Source of the DNA: Paranoxybacillus vitaminiphilus | GTDB taxonomy: Bacteria; Bacillota; Bacilli; Bacillales; Anoxybacillaceae | NCBI RefSeq assembly: GCF_003259935.1 | Contig: NZ_QLMH01000001.1 | Span: forward strand, 222,004-286,003 | Direction: 5' to 3' | DNA: 64,000 bases | In this document: positions 62,072 to 64,000 of the stretch, piece by piece | How the letters are laid out: each line of letters opens with the position of its first letter | How positions within the stretch are numbered: position 1 is the stretch's first letter | The notes under the pieces: generated by a model | Told to the model about the DNA's origin: nothing | Database searches by the model: none | The model's input: the letters and a program-made list of their open reading frames with translations, nothing else | Program-made: the position numbers and the translations under genes

Positions 62072-62808
62072 TGAGAATCGACATATTGACGTTATTTCCG
62101 AATATGTTTTCCGGTGTGTTTAGTGAATCGATTTTAAAAAAGGCACAGGAGAAGCAGGCGGTTTCTTTAAATGTCATTAATTTTCGCGAGTTTGCTGATA
62201 ACAAGCATAAAACGGTGGACGATTATCCATATGGCGGCGGTGCCGGCATGGTGTTAAAGCCGGAACCGATTTTTGCTGCCGTTGAACATATAACAAAAAA
62301 CAGTTCCACTCAGCCGCGAATTATTTTGCTATGTCCTCAAGGGGAACGGTATACGCAAAAAAAGGCGGAAGAGCTTGCCAAAGAGGAGCACTTAATATTC
62401 ATTTGCGGTCATTATGAAGGATATGATGAACGTATACGTGAACATTTAGTGACAGATGAAATTTCGATTGGCGATTACATCCTTACTGGCGGCGAGCTTG
62501 GGGCGATGGTCATTGTCGATAGCGTTGTCCGCTTATTGCCCGGTGTGTTAGGAAATGAAGATTCACCTGTACAAGACTCATATAGTTGCGGGCTGTTGGA
62601 ACACCCTCATTATACACGTCCGGCCGATTTTCGCGGCATGAAAGTACCGGAAGTGCTTCTTTCCGGCAATCATCAGCTCATCGCGGAATGGCGCGAGAAG
62701 GAATCGTTGCGCCGCACTTATTTGCGCAGGCCTGATTTGCTTGCACAATATCCATTAACAGAAAAACAAAAAAAGTGGCTTGAGGAATTTGAAAAAAACA
62801 AACGGTAA
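62071..62808 (+). CDS. trmD: tRNA (guanine-37-N1)-methyltransferase TrmD
   Basis: A 245-aa SPOUT enzyme methylating G37 of tRNAs to prevent +1 frameshifting. N-terminal [35 protein letters not shown]; knotted AdoMet site with [12 protein letters not shown] and [21 protein letters not shown]-terminal helical tRNA-binding domain. It overlaps rimM by one base. Confidence 0.96.
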   Translation: MRIDILTLFPNMFSGVFSESILKKAQEKQAVSLNVINFREFADNKHKTVDDYPYGGGAGMVLKPEPIFAAVEHITKNSSTQPRIILLCPQGERYTQKKAEELAKEEHLIFICGHYEGYDERIREHLVTDEISIGDYILTGGELGAMVIVDSVVRLLPGVLGNEDSPVQDSYSCGLLEHPHYTRPADFRGMKVPEVLLSGNHQLIAEWREKESLRRTYLRRPDLLAQYPLTEKQKKWLEEFEKNKR

Positions 62809-62844
62809 CTATTGCATACGATACAACTTTATGTTAGTATAATC

Positions 62845-62943
62845 GTTGTGACTTAGGTCGCTGATCTAAGTTTTGAAAACGATGTTCCGCTGCAATGATG
62901 AAAAAGCATTGTCATGAGCATCTGTTGGAAGGAGTTGAATACG
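62845..62943 (+). promoter_or_regulatory. L19 leader RNA before rplS
   Basis: Hairpins CTTAG...CTAAG, GTTTTGAAAAC and CAATG...CATTG within GATG...CATC precede the rplS SD. The layout and position fit the Firmicute L19 leader, thought to mediate autoregulation by L19. A TATAAT (62838-62843) with TTGCAT (62812-62817) may give a separate promoter, although spacing is 20 nt. Confidence 0.65.
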
Positions 62944-63288
62944 ATGCATCATTTAATTCAAGAAATTACGAAAGAGCAGTTAAGAACAGACTTACCTGAC
63001 TTCCGCCCTGGCGACACGGTTCGCGTACATGTAAAAGTTGTTGAAGGAAACCGTGAGCGCATTCAGGTGTTTGAAGGAATCGTCATTAAGCGTCGTGGTG
63101 CTGGAATTAGCGAAACATTTACAGTTCGTAAAGTGTCTTACGGTGTAGGTGTTGAGCGTACATTCCCAGTGCATACGCCAAAAATTGCGAAGTTGGAAGT
63201 TGTTCGCCGCGGTAAAGTACGTCGTGCGAAACTTTACTATTTACGTCAACTTCGCGGTAAAGCTGCGCGTATTAAAGAAATTCGCTAA
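62944..63288 (+). CDS. rplS: 50S ribosomal protein L19
   Basis: A 114-aa protein: [54 protein letters not shown] and the C-terminal [23 protein letters not shown] is the SD for ATG 62944; the frame from 62914 is rejected because it begins in the leader. L19 lies at the 30S-50S interface. Confidence 0.97.
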   Translation: MHHLIQEITKEQLRTDLPDFRPGDTVRVHVKVVEGNRERIQVFEGIVIKRRGAGISETFTVRKVSYGVGVERTFPVHTPKIAKLEVVRRGKVRRAKLYYLRQLRGKAARIKEIR

Positions 63289-63292
63289 TTCA

Positions 63293-63415
63293 GGAAAAGC
63301 GGAGACGTCGCGGTTAGCTCTTGAAGCCAAATGTTCTTCACCCGCAGAAGTGCTCGACACTTCGAGGGAGGGGACTGGTTTGGCATAAAGAGCTAGGCGT
63401 CGGAGCTAGACAATT
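63293..63415. repeat. Structured intergenic repeat element
   Basis: A compact, GC-richer segment after rplS. It contains nested complementary arms TAGCTCTT / AAGAGCTA, GCCAAA / TTTGGC and GAAGTG / CACTTC, and ends GGCGTCGGAGCTAGACAA. The motif resembles short repeat elements I recall in intergenic regions of Geobacillus and relatives; copy number cannot be checked here. No start or SD supports a gene in it. Confidence 0.6.
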
Positions 63416-63460
63416 AAGAAAAACGTTAAAAGTTTTGTTGATCTAAAGTCTTATAGACCG

Positions 63461-63495
63461 AAAAGAAGGAGCTTGTTTATCAAGCTCCTTCTTTT
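63461..63495. terminator. Terminator between rplS and the signal peptidase gene
   Basis: A perfect 15-bp stem AAAAGAAGGAGCTTG (63461-63475) / CAAGCTCCTTCTTTT (63481-63495) with a 5-nt loop; A and T flanks would let it work in both directions. Confidence 0.9.
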
Positions 63496-63590
63496 CTACG
63501 CACATACAAGTACAATATTTCATTTAGGACTTGATCCATAATTATGATAATATAAAATTACGTACATTAACGAAATTAGGTGGGAGCAGG

Positions 63591-64000
63591 ATGACGAAGA
63601 AAAAAAATGAAGCTTGGGAGTGGCTAAAAGCGATTGTAATTGCTGTTCTTCTTGCGGGAGGGATTCGCTATTTTGTTTTCGCTCCAATCATTGTCGACGG
63701 GCTTTCGATGATGCCGACTCTGCATGATCATGATCGAATGATTGTTAACAAACTATCTTATAAGATTGGGGATCCAAAGCGTTTTGATATTATTGTTTTT
63801 CATGCGGAAGAGGGGAAAGATTATATCAAACGGGTCATCGGTTTGCCGGGGGACCGGATTGAGTATAAAAATGATACTTTATACGTTAATGGCAAAGCAT
63901 ATAAAGAGCCGTATTTAGACAAATATAAGAAACAAGTGATTGACGGTCCATTAACGGAGCCGTTTACGTTAGAGGAAATCACCGGCAAAGAAACGGTGCC
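63591..64000 (+). CDS. lepB: Signal peptidase I, N-terminal part
   Basis: Open to the window edge (about 136 residues seen). A short basic N-terminus and one membrane helix (about 11-30: WLKAIVIAVLLAGGIRYFVF) precede the catalytic region: Ser39 in VDGLSMMPTL and Lys80 in YIKRVIGLPGD form the Ser/Lys dyad. It cleaves signal peptides of secreted proteins outside the membrane. AGGTGGGAG is the SD. A possible promoter is TTGATC (63531-63536), 16 nt, TAAAAT (63553-63558). In B. subtilis sipS is elsewhere; in thermophilic relatives a sip gene next to rplS is usual. Confidence 0.93.
   Translation, partial: MTKKKNEAWEWLKAIVIAVLLAGGIRYFVFAPIIVDGLSMMPTLHDHDRMIVNKLSYKIGDPKRFDIIVFHAEEGKDYIKRVIGLPGDRIEYKNDTLYVNGKAYKEPYLDKYKKQVIDGPLTEPFTLEEITGKETV

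Noticed and set aside
63149-63388. 79-codon frame across the rplS end and the intergenic repeat
   Set aside because: Most of it is rplS in another frame; it runs into the structured repeat and lacks an SD.

Overview
The window is a chromosomal stretch from an endospore-forming, low/medium-GC Gram-positive of the Bacillaceae. Gene order runs ylmH-divIVA-ileS-lspA-rluD-pyr operon ... rqcH-yicC-remA-gmk-rpoZ-coaBC-priA-def-fmt-rsmB-rlmN-prpC-prkC-rsgA-rpe-thiN-spoVM-rpmB-yloU-fakA-sdaAB-sdaAA-recG-fapR-plsX-fabD-fabG-acpP-rnc-smc-ftsY-ylxM-ffh-rpsP-khpA-ylqD-rimM-trmD-rplS-signal peptidase. This is essentially the Bacillus subtilis core order. Base composition, protein sequences and a signal peptidase gene directly after rplS point to the Geobacillus/Parageobacillus/Anoxybacillus group. 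That is an inference from memory, not a database match. The 26-codon spoVM supports a spore former.

Region 1 (1-5519): end of ylmH, divIVA, a T-box leader with an AUC specifier in front of ileS, then lspA and rluD. Region 2 (5516-17411): complete pyrimidine operon pyrR-pyrP-pyrB-pyrC-carA-carB-pyrK-pyrD-pyrF-pyrE. It has a near-consensus promoter, three PyrR-controlled attenuators (before pyrR, pyrP and pyrB), and overlapping starts and stops from pyrB onward. It encodes all of de novo UMP synthesis plus uracil uptake.

Region 3 (17412-26040) is the accessory part, where B. subtilis carries sulfate-assimilation genes. It holds a frameshifted Uma2-type nuclease gene, a minus-strand coiled-coil protein built on 60-bp tandem repeats, a WYL-domain regulator, gene debris, a lipoprotein with an OB-like domain, and an AT-rich, translationally coupled three-gene operon (22080-26037). 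That operon encodes an uncharacterised 288-aa protein, a Ycf46-like AAA+ ATPase, and a 504-aa protein joining a putative PD-(D/E)xK nuclease core to a glycine-zipper, membrane-active-looking C-terminus. It is the best candidate for an undescribed system; a defence or conflict role is a hypothesis only.

Region 4 (26078-64000) returns to core genes: ribosome quality control (rqcH), nucleotide and coenzyme A metabolism, translation initiation, rRNA modification, the PrpC/PrkC phosphatase-kinase pair, ribosome assembly, fatty-acid and phospholipid synthesis under FapR, chromosome condensation (smc), the SRP pathway (ftsY-ylxM-ffh), and the rpsP-rplS ribosomal/tRNA-modification cluster. Two homologous long-hairpin terminator elements (after ileS and ftsY) and a structured intergenic repeat after rplS are dispersed among these genes.
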